41,953 bases of DNA from Candidatus Rokuibacteriota bacterium (GCA_003220535.1 QHSU01000013.1:1-41953); one strand, 5' to 3'; positions 1 through 8,636 are shown, numbered from the stretch's first letter. Translations and numbers: made by a program. Notes: a model not told the origin generated them from the sequence alone.

Positions 1-600
<600 letters not shown>

Positions 601-622
601 CGAGGAGAGAGGGGTCTTCCCT

Positions 623-653
623 GCGGCCCGGGTCGAGTCGTGACCCGGGCCGC
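623..653 (+). terminator. Rho-independent-like terminator after groEL
   Basis: A perfect 12-bp GC-rich inverted repeat (GCGGCCCGGGTC / GACCCGGGCCGC) lies 22 bp after the groEL stop. The T-tract is very short (TTC), so it may be a factor-assisted or hairpin-only terminator. Confidence 0.75.
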
Positions 654-758
654 TTCACCGTCCGGCGCCGCCGCGGCGGCAGAGTTTCGCCACCGAGGTC
701 GAACACCTCGACTTCAAGATTGCGGTCCTCGGGGAAAAGCCCCGACTAGCTGAAACGG

Positions 759-1043
759 CTACGGCTTCCGTGCGCGCCTCTCATCATTCCAAAGCTGGAA
801 GCACTCGACGTGCAACTGGATGGGCCTCCCGCCGCCAGCGAGGGTGATTCCCTCCACCACTAACTGCGCCCTCGTAATCAGGGTTTCGCAGGCGTCGCAT
901 TTCTCCCCGTCGGCTGGCCGCCCCCCGCCTCTTGAGACGCTGTCGTGCGGCAGGCGACCATCTTCGAGCTTCTGCCGGATGAGGAGATGGAGATCTTCTC
1001 GGCCCATGCGACCCCATGAGTAGCCGAGAAGGCCGTCGGCCAT
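759..1043 (-). CDS. Small hypothetical protein with CxxC...HxxC putative zinc site
   Basis: This encodes 94 residues of unknown function. Seen: an N-terminal helix GREDLHLLIRQKLEDGRLP, then CDACETLITRAQLVVEGI, a GGRPIQLHVECFQLW block and a basic tail. The CDAC pair and the later HVEC could form a four-ligand zinc site. Similar short CxxC/HxxC proteins occur as hypothetical genes in GC-rich environmental bacteria; I recall the pattern but cannot name a family. Two starts are possible: the ATG at 1043, or an internal ATG at 1007 that begins just before the conserved-looking helix and has a GGGG stretch upstream. It stands alone, convergent with groEL. Confidence 0.6.
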   Translation of the reverse strand: MADGLLGYSWGRMGREDLHLLIRQKLEDGRLPHDSVSRGGGRPADGEKCDACETLITRAQLVVEGITLAGGGRPIQLHVECFQLWNDERRARKP

Positions 1044-1184
1044 CTACCAGGTAATTCCCGTCAGGCAGGATAGGACTTTCACGGCTGCGCAGGGCCAAGC
1101 CCCTGACCACCCTCTAAACGGGGCCCGGCCGACCGGCTTGGCCGGTGCCGGATTCAGGGCCGGATCGGCGTGACCGCGCCGCGC

Positions 1185-1217
1185 ACGCCGAGGGTTCGAT
1201 TCCTGCGATGCGCACCA
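1185..1217 (+). repeat. tRNA 3'-end-like fragment (possible relic attachment site)
   Basis: This stretch contains GGGTTCGATTCC (a T-loop-like core) followed by GCGATGCGCACCA, which looks like the T-arm, acceptor strand and CCA end of a tRNA. No matching 5' half or anticodon arm is visible upstream. The rest of the 1044-1378 gap contains no convincing gene. It could be the displaced 3' end left by an old integration, or a chance match. Confidence 0.4.
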
Positions 1218-1378
1218 TCCGATACTTCCTTCCGCCCTCCAAGAGCGCTTGACACCGCCGAATGGTGGTGTTGTGATCCCCAACGTTTCCGGGAGGTCGA
1301 TCGAACTATCCATAGGGCTGCGGGCCAGCCGCTCGCAGGACCCAGGGCTGCAACGGTCCGGTGCGCCGGAGGTGAGTG

Positions 1379-2689
1379 ATGGTAAAGTCAAGCGCGACGC
1401 GACTCGATCGGCGGGCATTTCTCAGGGTGGCCGGCGCAGCGACCGGAGCCGCCGCGGTCAGCGGCATCCCAGGAATCGTCGCGGCGCAGAAGGCCCCCAG
1501 CTTCCCGAAGGGGACAAAGCTCAACATCCTGGAATGGGTGAGCTTCGTTCCGGCCTCCGACGTCGAGTTCAAGCGCCTCGCGACAGAGTTCGGCAAGCTG
1601 GTCGGGGTCGACGTCACCGTCGACCTGATCAACATGAACGACCTCAACCCCCGAATCGCCTCGGCCATCGAGACCAAGGCCGGTCCCGACATCATCATGA
1701 TGATGTCCAACTGGCCGCATCTCTACGCCGACGGCCTCGCCGACGTGGACGACGTGGCCGAGGAGATCAGCAAGCGGGACGGCGCCTACTACGAGCACAA
1801 CAAGAAGGTCAGCGTCGTCGGCGGCAGCTGGAAGGCGGTGCCGCTCTGCTCGGTTCCCTCGACGTGGGCCTACCGCGAAGACTGGTTCAAGGAGGCGGGC
1901 GCCAGCAAGTTCCCCGACACCTGGGACGAGTGGCGCAAGGTCGGAATCGCGCTCAAGAAGAAGGGCCAGCCCATGGGGCAGGCTTTCGGCCACAGCCTGG
2001 GCGATCCCAACAACTGGGCCTACTCGGTGACCTGGGGCTTCGGGGGGACCGAGATCGACCAGAGCGGGAAGGTCGTCATCAACAGCAAAGAGACGCTCGA
2101 GGCCGTGAAGTTCACCGTCGCCGTCTGGAAAGACTGCCTCGACGAGGGCGGGCTGGCCTGGGACGACAGCAGCAACAACCGCGCGTACCTTGCCGGGACG
2201 ATCTCGGCGACGATCAACGGGGCGAGCATCTACTTCGTGGCCAAGCGGCAGTTCCCCGACATCGCCAAGGTCACGGGCCACGGCCACATGCCGAAGGGGC
2301 CGGGCGGGCGCTTCTACAATATCGGCGGGCAGGGACGTGCCGTCATGAAGTACTCCAAGAACCAGCAGGTAGCGAAGGAGTTCCTCCGCTGGTTCATGGA
2401 CCGACCGCAGTATGACAAGTGGATGGCGGCCAACGACGGCTACGTCGTCGGCCCGACCCCCTACTGGGAGAGGCATTCTCTGTGGGAGAAGGATCCCAAG
2501 CTCGTTCCCTTCAAGGAGGCGGTCAAGTTCGGTCGGTGGCCCGGCTATCCCGGCGTGCCCAGCCGGAAGGCGTCCGAGGCCCTGGTCAAGTACATCCTCG
2601 TGGACATGTACGCCCAGGCCATCAAGGGCATGAAGCCCGAGGACGCGGTGAAGTGGGCCGAGGGTGAGCTGAAGAAGGCGTACGCATAG
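1379..2689 (+). CDS. ABC transporter sugar-type solute-binding protein (family 1), Tat-exported
   Basis: A periplasmic binding protein of about 436 residues that would deliver a carbohydrate or polyol-like ligand to the two permeases encoded next. Seen: a twin-arginine signal (DRRAFLRVAGAATGAAAV, about residues 10-28) with cleavage near VAAQ. The mature part has the family-1 fold signature: LNILEWVSFV near the N-terminus, PDIIMMMSNWPHLYADGLADV, and a C-terminal hinge half with GRFYNIGGQGRAV. An ATG at 1379 is preferred because GGAGGTG lies 5 bp upstream. It is first in an operon, 25 bp before the first permease gene. The substrate cannot be told from sequence. Confidence 0.9.
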   Translation: MVKSSATRLDRRAFLRVAGAATGAAAVSGIPGIVAAQKAPSFPKGTKLNILEWVSFVPASDVEFKRLATEFGKLVGVDVTVDLINMNDLNPRIASAIETKAGPDIIMMMSNWPHLYADGLADVDDVAEEISKRDGAYYEHNKKVSVVGGSWKAVPLCSVPSTWAYREDWFKEAGASKFPDTWDEWRKVGIALKKKGQPMGQAFGHSLGDPNNWAYSVTWGFGGTEIDQSGKVVINSKETLEAVKFTVAVWKDCLDEGGLAWDDSSNNRAYLAGTISATINGASIYFVAKRQFPDIAKVTGHGHMPKGPGGRFYNIGGQGRAVMKYSKNQQVAKEFLRWFMDRPQYDKWMAANDGYVVGPTPYWERHSLWEKDPKLVPFKEAVKFGRWPGYPGVPSRKASEALVKYILVDMYAQAIKGMKPEDAVKWAEGELKKAYA

Positions 2690-2714
2690 GGTAGGCATCG
2701 GCCTGGGGAGCAGC

Positions 2715-3704
2715 ATGGCTGACCAAAGCATCGAGCCCATCCTGGCAAAGAGCGCGACGCCGGGCGCGTCCGCGATTCCCGCTCCTGTCGTCGTGGTGGC
2801 GGTCCCCAAGTACCGTCGCCCGAGGCGGCTGGGCCATCTCCTGGAGCAAGAGCACATCCTGGCGGGCGCGCTCCTTGCGCCCACCCTCGTAATCCTGACC
2901 CTCTTCATCGCCTACCCGTTCGTCCTCGGCATCTGGCTGGCGGTCAGCGACAAGGTGGTCGGGCGGCCTGGCAACTTCGTCGGGCTTCAGAACTTCTGGG
3001 TGAACCTGAACGACACGATTTTCCTCCGCGCGTTCCAGAACACGTTCGTCTACACCTTCATCGCGACCGTCCTCAAGCTGGCTCTGGGGATGGGGGCGGC
3101 GCTCCTCCTGAATCACCACTTCCGGTTCAAGCGGATCGTCCGGGCGGGCATGCTCCTTCCCTGGATCGTTCCCACGGTCCTGAGCACGCTCGCCTGGCAG
3201 TGGATGTTCGACTCGACGTTCAGCGTGTTCAACTGGATGCTCATGAACGTCGGGCTCATCTCGCAGCGGATTCTGTGGCTGGGCGACGGCACCACGGCGA
3301 TGGGCTGCCTGATTCTGGTCAATGTATGGCGCGGCATGCCCTTCTTCGCCATCACCCTCCTGGCCGGGCTGCAGACCGTCAACCCCGATCTGCACGAGGC
3401 CGCGGAGATCGACGGGGCGACCGCCTGGCAGCGGTTCTGGCGGGTGACCCTGCCCCTGATCAAGCCGATCATGCTGGTGGTCGTCTTGTTCTCGATGATC
3501 GCGACGTTCGCCGACTTCCAGCTCATCTACGTCCTGACGCGGGGCGGGCCCTATAGCAGCACGCACGTGTTCGGGACCTACGCCTACGAGATCGCCATGC
3601 GCGCGGCCAAGCTGGGGCAAGGCGCCTCGATCTCGCTCTTCCTCTTCCCGTTCCTCCTCATGGTCATCGTGTTTCAGCTCTGGTACATCCGACGGAGCGA
3701 TTGA
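2715..3704 (+). CDS. ABC transporter permease, MalF/UgpA type
   Basis: An inner-membrane permease subunit of 329 residues for carbohydrate import. Seen: a long cytoplasmic N-terminal tail of about 45 residues, then hydrophobic segments beginning HILAGALLAPTLVILTLFIAY. The binding-protein-dependent transport motif EAAEIDGATAWQRFWRVTLP, which contacts the ATPase, lies near residue 225. The tail has a proline- and valine-rich stretch (residues 17-31) of unknown meaning. It follows the binding-protein gene by 25 bp and its stop codon overlaps the start of the next permease gene, so the two are probably translationally coupled. Confidence 0.92.
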   Translation: MADQSIEPILAKSATPGASAIPAPVVVVAVPKYRRPRRLGHLLEQEHILAGALLAPTLVILTLFIAYPFVLGIWLAVSDKVVGRPGNFVGLQNFWVNLNDTIFLRAFQNTFVYTFIATVLKLALGMGAALLLNHHFRFKRIVRAGMLLPWIVPTVLSTLAWQWMFDSTFSVFNWMLMNVGLISQRILWLGDGTTAMGCLILVNVWRGMPFFAITLLAGLQTVNPDLHEAAEIDGATAWQRFWRVTLPLIKPIMLVVVLFSMIATFADFQLIYVLTRGGPYSSTHVFGTYAYEIAMRAAKLGQGASISLFLFPFLLMVIVFQLWYIRRSD

Positions 3705-4552
3705 CGGTGGCCGTCCGATACGGCAGCCCCCTCAAGCGCGCGGTCACGTTCTACATTCCCCTGACGGTCATGGTCGGGGCGACGCTGTTCCCGTTCTACT
3801 GGATGGTGATCACCTCCGTCCGGCCCGACGTCGAGCTGTACAACGTGAAGATGAATCCCTTCTTCACGCTCCACCCGACCCTCAACCACTTCTACTACCT
3901 GTTCGAGCTGACCATGTTCCCCCGGTGGGCGTGGAACACTCTCTTCATCGCCGTCGTCTCGACCGGCATCTCCCTCTTCTGCGGCCTGCTCGCCGGGTAC
4001 GCCCTGGCGCGCCTGCAGTTCCGCTGGGCCCCGTCCCTCGGGACGGTGATCTTCATCACCTACCTGGTCCCGCCGACCCTGCTCTTCATCCCGCTCGGCG
4101 ATGTGGTCAAGGCCTTCGGGATCGGCGACACGCCGTGGGCGGTGATCCTCACGTACCCGACGTTCCTGATACCGTTCTGCACCTGGTTGCTGATGGGGTA
4201 TTTCAAGACCATTCCGCGGGAGATCGAGGATTGCGCGCGGATCGACGGGGCGAGCCGGATCCAGGCCATGGTCCGCATCAGCTTCCCGCTCGCCGTCCCC
4301 GGAATTCTCTCTGCCGGAATCTTCGCGTTCACTTTGTCCTGGAACGAGTTCCTCTACGCTCTCGTCTTCCTCTCGTCGCCTCAACAGAAGACGATTCCGA
4401 TCGGAGTCTTCACCGAGCTCGTGCGCGGCGACGTCTTCTACTGGGGCCCGCTCATGGCCGGCGCTCTCCTGGGCTCGATCCCAGTCGCCCTCGTCTACTC
4501 CTTCTTCGTCGAGCATTACGTGACGGCTCTCACCGGCGCCGTCAAAGGGTAG
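3701..4552 (+). CDS. ABC transporter permease, MalG/UgpE type
   Basis: The second inner-membrane permease of the importer, 283 residues with about six transmembrane segments. Seen: the MalG-like N-terminus (FYIPLTVMVGATLFPFYWMVITS) and the ATPase-coupling loop EIEDCARIDGASRIQAMVRI near residues 172-191. The most likely start is the TTG overlapping the upstream stop codon; a GTG at 3707 is an alternative. No nucleotide-binding subunit gene follows: the next gene is an opposite-strand response regulator. The importer must therefore borrow a shared MsmK/UgpC-like ATPase or use one encoded elsewhere. Confidence 0.92.
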   Translation: MTVAVRYGSPLKRAVTFYIPLTVMVGATLFPFYWMVITSVRPDVELYNVKMNPFFTLHPTLNHFYYLFELTMFPRWAWNTLFIAVVSTGISLFCGLLAGYALARLQFRWAPSLGTVIFITYLVPPTLLFIPLGDVVKAFGIGDTPWAVILTYPTFLIPFCTWLLMGYFKTIPREIEDCARIDGASRIQAMVRISFPLAVPGILSAGIFAFTLSWNEFLYALVFLSSPQQKTIPIGVFTELVRGDVFYWGPLMAGALLGSIPVALVYSFFVEHYVTALTGAVKG

Positions 4553-4618
4553 CCGCGGCTCGCGCACACAAGACTATAGTCGGTAACTGCGCGGGGTCGG
4601 CGCCGGCGGGCGGCGGCG

Positions 4619-5032
4619 CTATACAGGCAGGCGCTGGTCGAGCATCCGCTTGATCATCGCGCCGAGAGTCCTCACGTCGACGGGCTTCTTCAGGACCGCG
4701 ACGCCCGGACGCGCGGCTCGAGGATCTCCGACAACGGGCGACCCGGTGATGATGATGATCGGAATCTGGCTATCCCGCTGGCGCACCGCCTCGAGGACAT
4801 CCCAACCGCTCATGCCCGGCATCAGCAGATCGGTCAGGACGACGTCGTAGTGGCCCTGGTCGAAGAGTGCGAGCGCCTCTTCCCCGGAAGCGGCGGCATC
4901 GGCGTGGTAGCCCAGAGCCCCCACGAGATCGACCAGCATGTCCCGGACGACTGAGTTGTCGTCCACGAGGATGATTCTCTGATCCTGGCTGAGGCCCGTC
5001 ATGGCCTTCACGTAGTGCGAAGCAGATGCCAC
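4619..5032 (-). CDS. CheY-like single-domain response regulator
   Basis: A receiver-only protein of about 137 residues, likely a phosphorylation relay or protein-interaction switch. Seen: ILVDDNSVVRDML with the acidic pair, phospho-acceptor Asp in VVLTDLLMPGMSG, conserved Thr/Ser region IIIITGSP, and Lys in VLKKPVD. There is no output domain. The start may be the ATG at 5032 or a second Met at 5002 (MTGLSQDQRI), which leaves a more typical receiver length. No kinase gene is adjacent, so its partner is unknown. It is convergent with the ABC operon. Confidence 0.88.
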   Translation of the reverse strand: MASASHYVKAMTGLSQDQRIILVDDNSVVRDMLVDLVGALGYHADAAASGEEALALFDQGHYDVVLTDLLMPGMSGWDVLEAVRQRDSQIPIIIITGSPVVGDPRAARPGVAVLKKPVDVRTLGAMIKRMLDQRLPV

Positions 5033-5163
5033 GGACCGGACACGGCTCTAAGTGGCTTCCAGCATTGACTTCGTCAGCTTAGATTCACACCGCCGGAGCC
5101 AGGGCTGGTCGCAAACTAGCCGGTTCCCGGAATCGGGCTTGGCCGATGGTAAAATTCGAGTCG

Positions 5164-5622
5164 ATGCGCGCAATCATCCTGATTCTGTTTGCCCAAGTTC
5201 TTGGGTCGATCTCCGCCGTGTCAGCGGGCGACCGTTCCGCCGAGGAGGCCCGGCCTCGGGTCGAGCACCATCTACTAGAGGCCGAGCAGCTCGTCCGACA
5301 CTTCGAAAGCGTGCTCGCCCAGGAATGCCCGCGCTTCGGCACGGCGGATGAGCGGCGGGCGTACGTCGACGGAGAGGTGGAGCACGCCGTGCTGCTCGTC
5401 GCGCATCTCGAGCAGGCGTGGGTGGAAGCCAAACGGACGTCCGACAAGGACGTGCGGCTTGCTGCGAAGGCGCCCCGCGCTCAGGTCAAGAGCGCGCAGC
5501 GTCTGATCACGAAGCTCCAGACCTGCGCGGGCGACGACGGCGCGCTCGAGCCTTCAGCGGTCTGGCGCCGCGTCGAGCAAGAGGTGCCCCGACGACAGGC
5601 CGAGATCGCGCTGCCTCACTAG
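5164..5622 (+). CDS. Small exported helical protein, function unknown
   Basis: About 152 residues. An N-terminal signal peptide (MRAIILILFAQVLGSISAVSAG) is followed by a largely helical, charged region (HHLLEAEQLVRHFESVLAQECP, then EHAVLLVAHLEQAWVEAK). Two cysteines (in AQECP and KLQTCAG) could form a disulfide in the periplasm. An upstream ATG at 5146 is in frame but would put extra polar residues before the hydrophobic core, so the start at 5164 is preferred. I do not recognise a family. It faces the anti-sigma factor gene tail to tail. Confidence 0.6.
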   Translation: MRAIILILFAQVLGSISAVSAGDRSAEEARPRVEHHLLEAEQLVRHFESVLAQECPRFGTADERRAYVDGEVEHAVLLVAHLEQAWVEAKRTSDKDVRLAAKAPRAQVKSAQRLITKLQTCAGDDGALEPSAVWRRVEQEVPRRQAEIALPH

Positions 5623-5664
5623 CTCTGAGCGGTGCGTAACGGGCGGGGGCCTCGCCGCGTCCCG

Positions 5665-6468
5665 CTACGTCTCGTGCGGACCGTGGATGCAGAGCAGGGC
5701 GAACTCGACGAGCGCGTCCGGATCGCCCGCCGATGCCGCCGCGTAGAGGCGGCCGGCCTCCTTGTCCTCCCACCACACGAGCGTGACCCCGCGGAGCGAA
5801 GCAATATAGATCTCGGCGCCGTCGACGTGACGCTCGGTCCATCCGCGCCGGGCGAAAGGAACCCGCCGGGTGACGAACAAGGAAATTGGATGACCGCTCC
5901 GGTCGTAGAGCGCGTACGCCGCCGGCACATCTGCGACGGACGAGATTCTGCCACCGACGAGCCGCTCCGATCGCTGCGCGACCGAAGGTAGTCGGACTGG
6001 GAATCCCAGGCGTCCCTCGAACCAGCCCCCCATTTTTGCGGCCTCGGGTGTCACGAGCTCGAGCCCGACGCCGTGGCCTTCGCCATAAAGAAGATGCTTG
6101 CTGGTCAGCTCGGCCGCCAGCGGCGCCAGAGGAGGCGGCGCCATCCGCTCGATCGCGAGCCACCCGAACACCGCCACGGCGACGAGGGCCGGCGCGAGCC
6201 CGAAACGTGCGACCTGCCGGCGGAGGCGCCGGTTTCCGGTCAGCTCGCCCGTGTCGATGCGCGCGAGGATCCGGCCACGGAGCCCGACCGGCACCTCCTC
6301 GGCGCGCGCCGCCTGAGCGACGAGGCCGTGCAGGGCCGCCTCGGACTCGAGAATGCGGCCGCAGGTCTCGCAGGTCGCGAAGTGCTCGTGCGCCTCCAGG
6401 GTGGCGGCGACCGATAGCTCGCCGTCGAGATAGGCGTCGATCACTCTGAGGACTTCGTCGCACGTCAT
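5665..6468 (-). CDS. Anti-sigma factor with N-terminal zinc-finger (ZAS) domain
   Basis: A membrane-anchored anti-sigma factor of 267 residues, expected to hold the neighbouring ECF sigma factor inactive. Seen: MTCDEVLRVIDAYLDGELS, then HEHFATCETCGRILESE, the HxxxCxxC zinc motif of the ZAS family. A single transmembrane helix (APALVAVAVFGWLAIE, about residues 90-106) is followed by a periplasmic sensor part of some 150 residues. That part resembles periplasmic regions of other anti-sigma factors only in general character. The start overlaps the sigma-factor stop codon by four bases (ATGA), so the pair is cotranslated. Confidence 0.85.
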   Translation of the reverse strand: MTCDEVLRVIDAYLDGELSVAATLEAHEHFATCETCGRILESEAALHGLVAQAARAEEVPVGLRGRILARIDTGELTGNRRLRRQVARFGLAPALVAVAVFGWLAIERMAPPPLAPLAAELTSKHLLYGEGHGVGLELVTPEAAKMGGWFEGRLGFPVRLPSVAQRSERLVGGRISSVADVPAAYALYDRSGHPISLFVTRRVPFARRGWTERHVDGAEIYIASLRGVTLVWWEDKEAGRLYAAASAGDPDALVEFALLCIHGPHET

Positions 6469-7025
6469 GAGGTGCTCCGTGTGCGCTTCTTGGGTTCGCG
6501 AAGCTCGCCACGCAGCAGCCGTCGGCCTCTGAAGAGCCGCGACATCACGGTGCCCAGCGGGATCGTGAGGATCTCGGAAATCTCCCTGTACGAGAAGCCG
6601 CCGACGTGGGCGAGCACGAGGGGCTCGCGGTAGGGCAACGGAAGTCGCGCCAGTGCCTCGCGCACCTCGGACAGTGGCGTCTCCTGGATCGGGCGCAGCG
6701 TCTCGTAGGTATCGCGCAGCACCTCGGCGGGCTCGAGCAGCGCCGAATCGATGACGTCGAGGCTGGCCGATTTCGGCTGTCGCTCGATGCGACGAAGGAA
6801 GATCGATCGCTGGATGGTGAAGACCCACGCCCGCGCGGCGGCGGGGCTGCGGAGCTGATCCAACCGCTCGAACGCCCTCAGACAAGTGTCCTGGGTCAGG
6901 TCCTCGGCCTCGGCGGCGTTCCCGGTCATCCGGAGGGCCGCCCGGTAGAGGTCGTCGACGTGCACCAGCACATCGGCCTCGAACCGCCGGATACGTTCGC
7001 GGGCGACCGGCTCTCGGGAGCTCAT
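6465..7025 (-). CDS. ECF-type RNA polymerase sigma factor
   Basis: A sigma-70 family extracytoplasmic-function factor of 186 residues. Region 2 is seen as DDLYRAALRMTGNAAEAEDLTQDTCLRAFERL, and region 4 as LPLPYREPLVLAHVGGFSYREISEILTIPLGTVMSRLFRGR. The preferred start is the ATG at 7025 (MSSREP); an in-frame ATG at 7043 would overlap the promoter-like sequence. It is the first gene of a two-gene unit with its anti-sigma factor. The upstream GGGAATAAA motif suggests autoregulation. Confidence 0.92.
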   Translation of the reverse strand: MSSREPVARERIRRFEADVLVHVDDLYRAALRMTGNAAEAEDLTQDTCLRAFERLDQLRSPAAARAWVFTIQRSIFLRRIERQPKSASLDVIDSALLEPAEVLRDTYETLRPIQETPLSEVREALARLPLPYREPLVLAHVGGFSYREISEILTIPLGTVMSRLFRGRRLLRGELREPKKRTRSTS

Positions 7026-7043
7026 AATTGTTTCTATTCCCAA

Positions 7044-7071
7044 AGATACGGAGCCCAGGCGCTTTATTCCC
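7044..7071 (-). promoter_or_regulatory. Candidate ECF-sigma autoregulated promoter
   Basis: Reading leftward, GGGAATAAA (7071-7063) is followed after 11 bp by CCGTATCT (7051-7044). Many ECF factors with zinc-type anti-sigma partners recognise a -35 of the GGGAATAAA type and a -10 containing CGT. The placement just upstream of the sigma gene fits autoregulation. A second GGGAATA lies at 7036-7042. Confidence 0.5.
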
Positions 7072-7121
7072 AGTGCCGTTATGCCTAGACAGGGCAGGGC
7101 CCCTGGAGTATCGTCCCCGCC

Positions 7122-7916
7122 ATGGCCAAATCACCGTTTTCGCTCGAGGGAAAGACCGCGATCGTCACCGGAGGCGGCACCGGCATTGGCAAATCCATCG
7201 CGATCGAGTTCGCGCGGGCCGGCGCGGACGTGGCCCTCTGCTCGCGCAAGCTCGAGCACCTCGAGCCGGTCGTCAAAGCCGTCCGCGACGTCGGCAAGCG
7301 GTCATTCGCCATGGCGGTGGACGTGCGCCAGGAAGACCAGGTCAAGGCGGTGGTCGACCGGGCCGTCCAGGAGTGGGGCCGGCTCGACATCATGGTGAAC
7401 AACGCCGGCGCCTCGTTCCGCGCCAAGCCCGAGGACATCTCGGTGAACGGCTGGAACACGGTCGTCGGCATCAACCTGACGGGCGCGTTCCTCGGCTGCA
7501 AGTGGGCCGGGCGCCAGATGATGCAGCAGCCGACCGGCGGCGCCATCGTCAACATCTCGTCGGTCGCCGGCGTGTACGGCTCGACGATGATGCCGCACTA
7601 CGGCGCCGCCAAGTCCGCGGTCATCACGCTCACGCGCGAGCTCGGCACTGCCTGGGGACGCAAGGGCGTCCGCGTGAACTGCATCGCGCCCGGACCGGTG
7701 GAGACCGAAGGCTACCTGGACGTGCTCAAGCAGGCCGGCCCGGACGGCAAGAAGACCTACGACGCGATCGCCGCGCGGGTCGGCATGGGACGCTGGGGCA
7801 AGGTCGAGGAGATCGCGTACCCGTGCATTTTCCTCGTCTCCGACGCGTCCGCGTGGATGACCGGCGAGACGATCGTCATCGACGGAGGCCCGTCGCCGCG
7901 GGAGATGGAAGGCTAG
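7122..7916 (+). CDS. Short-chain dehydrogenase/reductase (FabG-like SDR)
   Basis: A cytosolic NAD(P)-dependent oxidoreductase of 264 residues, classical SDR length. Seen: the cofactor glycine motif TGGGTGIGKS (residues 17-26), the NNAG motif (residues 95-98), catalytic Ser in NISSVAG, the YGAAK catalytic pair, and the C-terminal GETIVIDGGP. The substrate is not predictable. It is a single gene, divergent from the sigma/anti-sigma pair and followed by the tRNA genes. Confidence 0.93.
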   Translation: MAKSPFSLEGKTAIVTGGGTGIGKSIAIEFARAGADVALCSRKLEHLEPVVKAVRDVGKRSFAMAVDVRQEDQVKAVVDRAVQEWGRLDIMVNNAGASFRAKPEDISVNGWNTVVGINLTGAFLGCKWAGRQMMQQPTGGAIVNISSVAGVYGSTMMPHYGAAKSAVITLTRELGTAWGRKGVRVNCIAPGPVETEGYLDVLKQAGPDGKKTYDAIAARVGMGRWGKVEEIAYPCIFLVSDASAWMTGETIVIDGGPSPREMEG

Positions 7917-7962
7917 ACGGCTCGCGAACGCTCGGGTAGGATTAGCGCTTGCGTTCGCTCGC

Positions 7963-8040
7963 GGTGACCGTAGCTCAATTGGTTAGAGCACTGGACTGTG
8001 GCTCCAGGGGTTGTGGGTTCGATTCCCATCGGTCACCCCA
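7963..8040 (+). tRNA. tRNA-His (GTG)
   Basis: A full cloverleaf with acceptor strands GTGACCG and CGGTCAC, T-loop TTCGATT and encoded CCA. The anticodon loop CTGTGGC gives GTG. The extra 5' G at 7963 opposite discriminator C is the His-specific G-1:C73 feature. Confidence 0.96.
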
Positions 8041-8071
8041 ACAAGAGAATACGCGTCGCTGGTCGCTCGTT

Positions 8072-8148
8072 GCGCCCGTAGCTCAGCTGGATAGAGCGTT
8101 GGCCTCCGAAGCCAAAGGCCGCAGGTTCGACTCCTGCCGGGCGCACCA
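8072..8148 (+). tRNA. tRNA-Arg (CCG), target of element integration
   Basis: A full cloverleaf with acceptor GCGCCCG/CGGGCGC, anticodon stem TTGGC/GCCAA around CTCCGAA giving anticodon CCG, and encoded CCA. Its 3' 47 bases (8102-8148) recur exactly at 15600-15646. This is the usual result of integration into a tRNA gene that is rebuilt by the element's own copy. Confidence 0.96.
8102..8148 (+). repeat. attL-like site (47-bp direct repeat, left copy)
   Basis: Identical to 15600-15646. It covers the anticodon loop to the CCA end of tRNA-Arg, the segment most often used by tyrosine integrases. Confidence 0.85.
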
Positions 8149-8167
8149 TGCAAGTAGCGAAAAGTCA

Positions 8168-8200
8168 AAGGGTCGGCCGAAAGACGCGGTCGGCCCTTTG
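8168..8200 (+). terminator. Hairpin terminator after tRNA-Arg
   Basis: A 13-bp stem with two G-U pairs (AAAGGGTCGGCCG / CGGTCGGCCCTTT) begins 20 bp after the tRNA and is followed by GGTCTTTC. Confidence 0.65.
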
Positions 8201-8207
8201 GTCTTTC

Positions 8208-8226
8208 TGTGTATGTTCTGTGTCGT
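8208..8226 (+). repeat. 19-bp direct repeat, left copy (possible integrase arm site)
   Basis: CTGTGTATGTTCTGTGTCG occurs here and again at 15441-15459, each close to an att copy and inside the element. Integrase arm-type sites show this arrangement, but function is inferred. Confidence 0.5.
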
Positions 8227-8228
8227 AA

Positions 8229-8466
8229 TCACGCTTTCGACGCTTTCTTGAGCAGCACCATGTTCGTCTCGACGGGTTGCCCCTGCACGTGGGCCTGAAG
8301 CTTCACCATCGCATCGGCGGTGTCGTGCTCTTTCACGATGGAGTATCGGTCAAACATGCTGCGCGTCCGGTGGCCCGTGATCGCCATGCACACATTCTCG
8401 GGGACACCGGCATTGCGGAGATTGCGCGCAGCTGTGCGGACCCTATTCTCGTGGCCCGTCCGGGTC
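8229..8466 (-). pseudogene. Tyrosine recombinase/integrase, C-terminal remnant
   Basis: Read leftward, this frame gives RTAARNLRNAGVPENVCMAI, then TGHRTRSMFDRYSIVKEHD, and stops at 8229. This is the C-terminal signature of phage/ICE tyrosine integrases: the box II Arg region followed by GHxTxxMxxxY with the catalytic Tyr in FDRYSIV. The HDLR block expected just upstream is replaced by TRTGHENRV and an in-frame TAG at 8464-8466, so only about 78 residues remain. Its position beside the tRNA copy and its orientation toward it are those of the integrase that made the insertion. Confidence 0.85.
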
Positions 8467-8489
8467 TACGACCGCGCATATCGGCTCGT

Positions 8490-8512
8490 CCATCGGCTGG
8501 ACCGGCCGATGG
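8490..8512. promoter_or_regulatory. Palindrome upstream of PEP-CTERM gene (possible activator site)
   Basis: CCATCGGC and GCCGATGG form a perfect 8-bp inverted repeat with a 7-bp spacer. It is centred about 137 bp upstream of the sigma-54-like -24 element, a usual distance for an enhancer-binding protein site. Confidence 0.4.
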
Positions 8513-8636
8513 CGGAGGTGGGACCGGTGTCGGAAACTTGAACACTTCTTGGGTGGCTAGGAACTGGCCGGTATGCTGGGGTCTGCGAGTATATGAAAAC
8601 CTGGAGGTTTTCCGCTACTTCTCGCGAGAGGTGTTC

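Noticed and set aside
1388..2908. A 506-residue open frame on the minus strand opposite the ABC binding-protein gene
   Set aside because: It is the reverse-frame shadow of a clear coding gene in high-GC DNA, with no family motifs.
8549..8575. A second sigma-54 site near TGGCCGGTATGCT upstream of the PEP-CTERM gene
   Set aside because: GG-to-GC spacing is 7 bp, not the required 10 bp.
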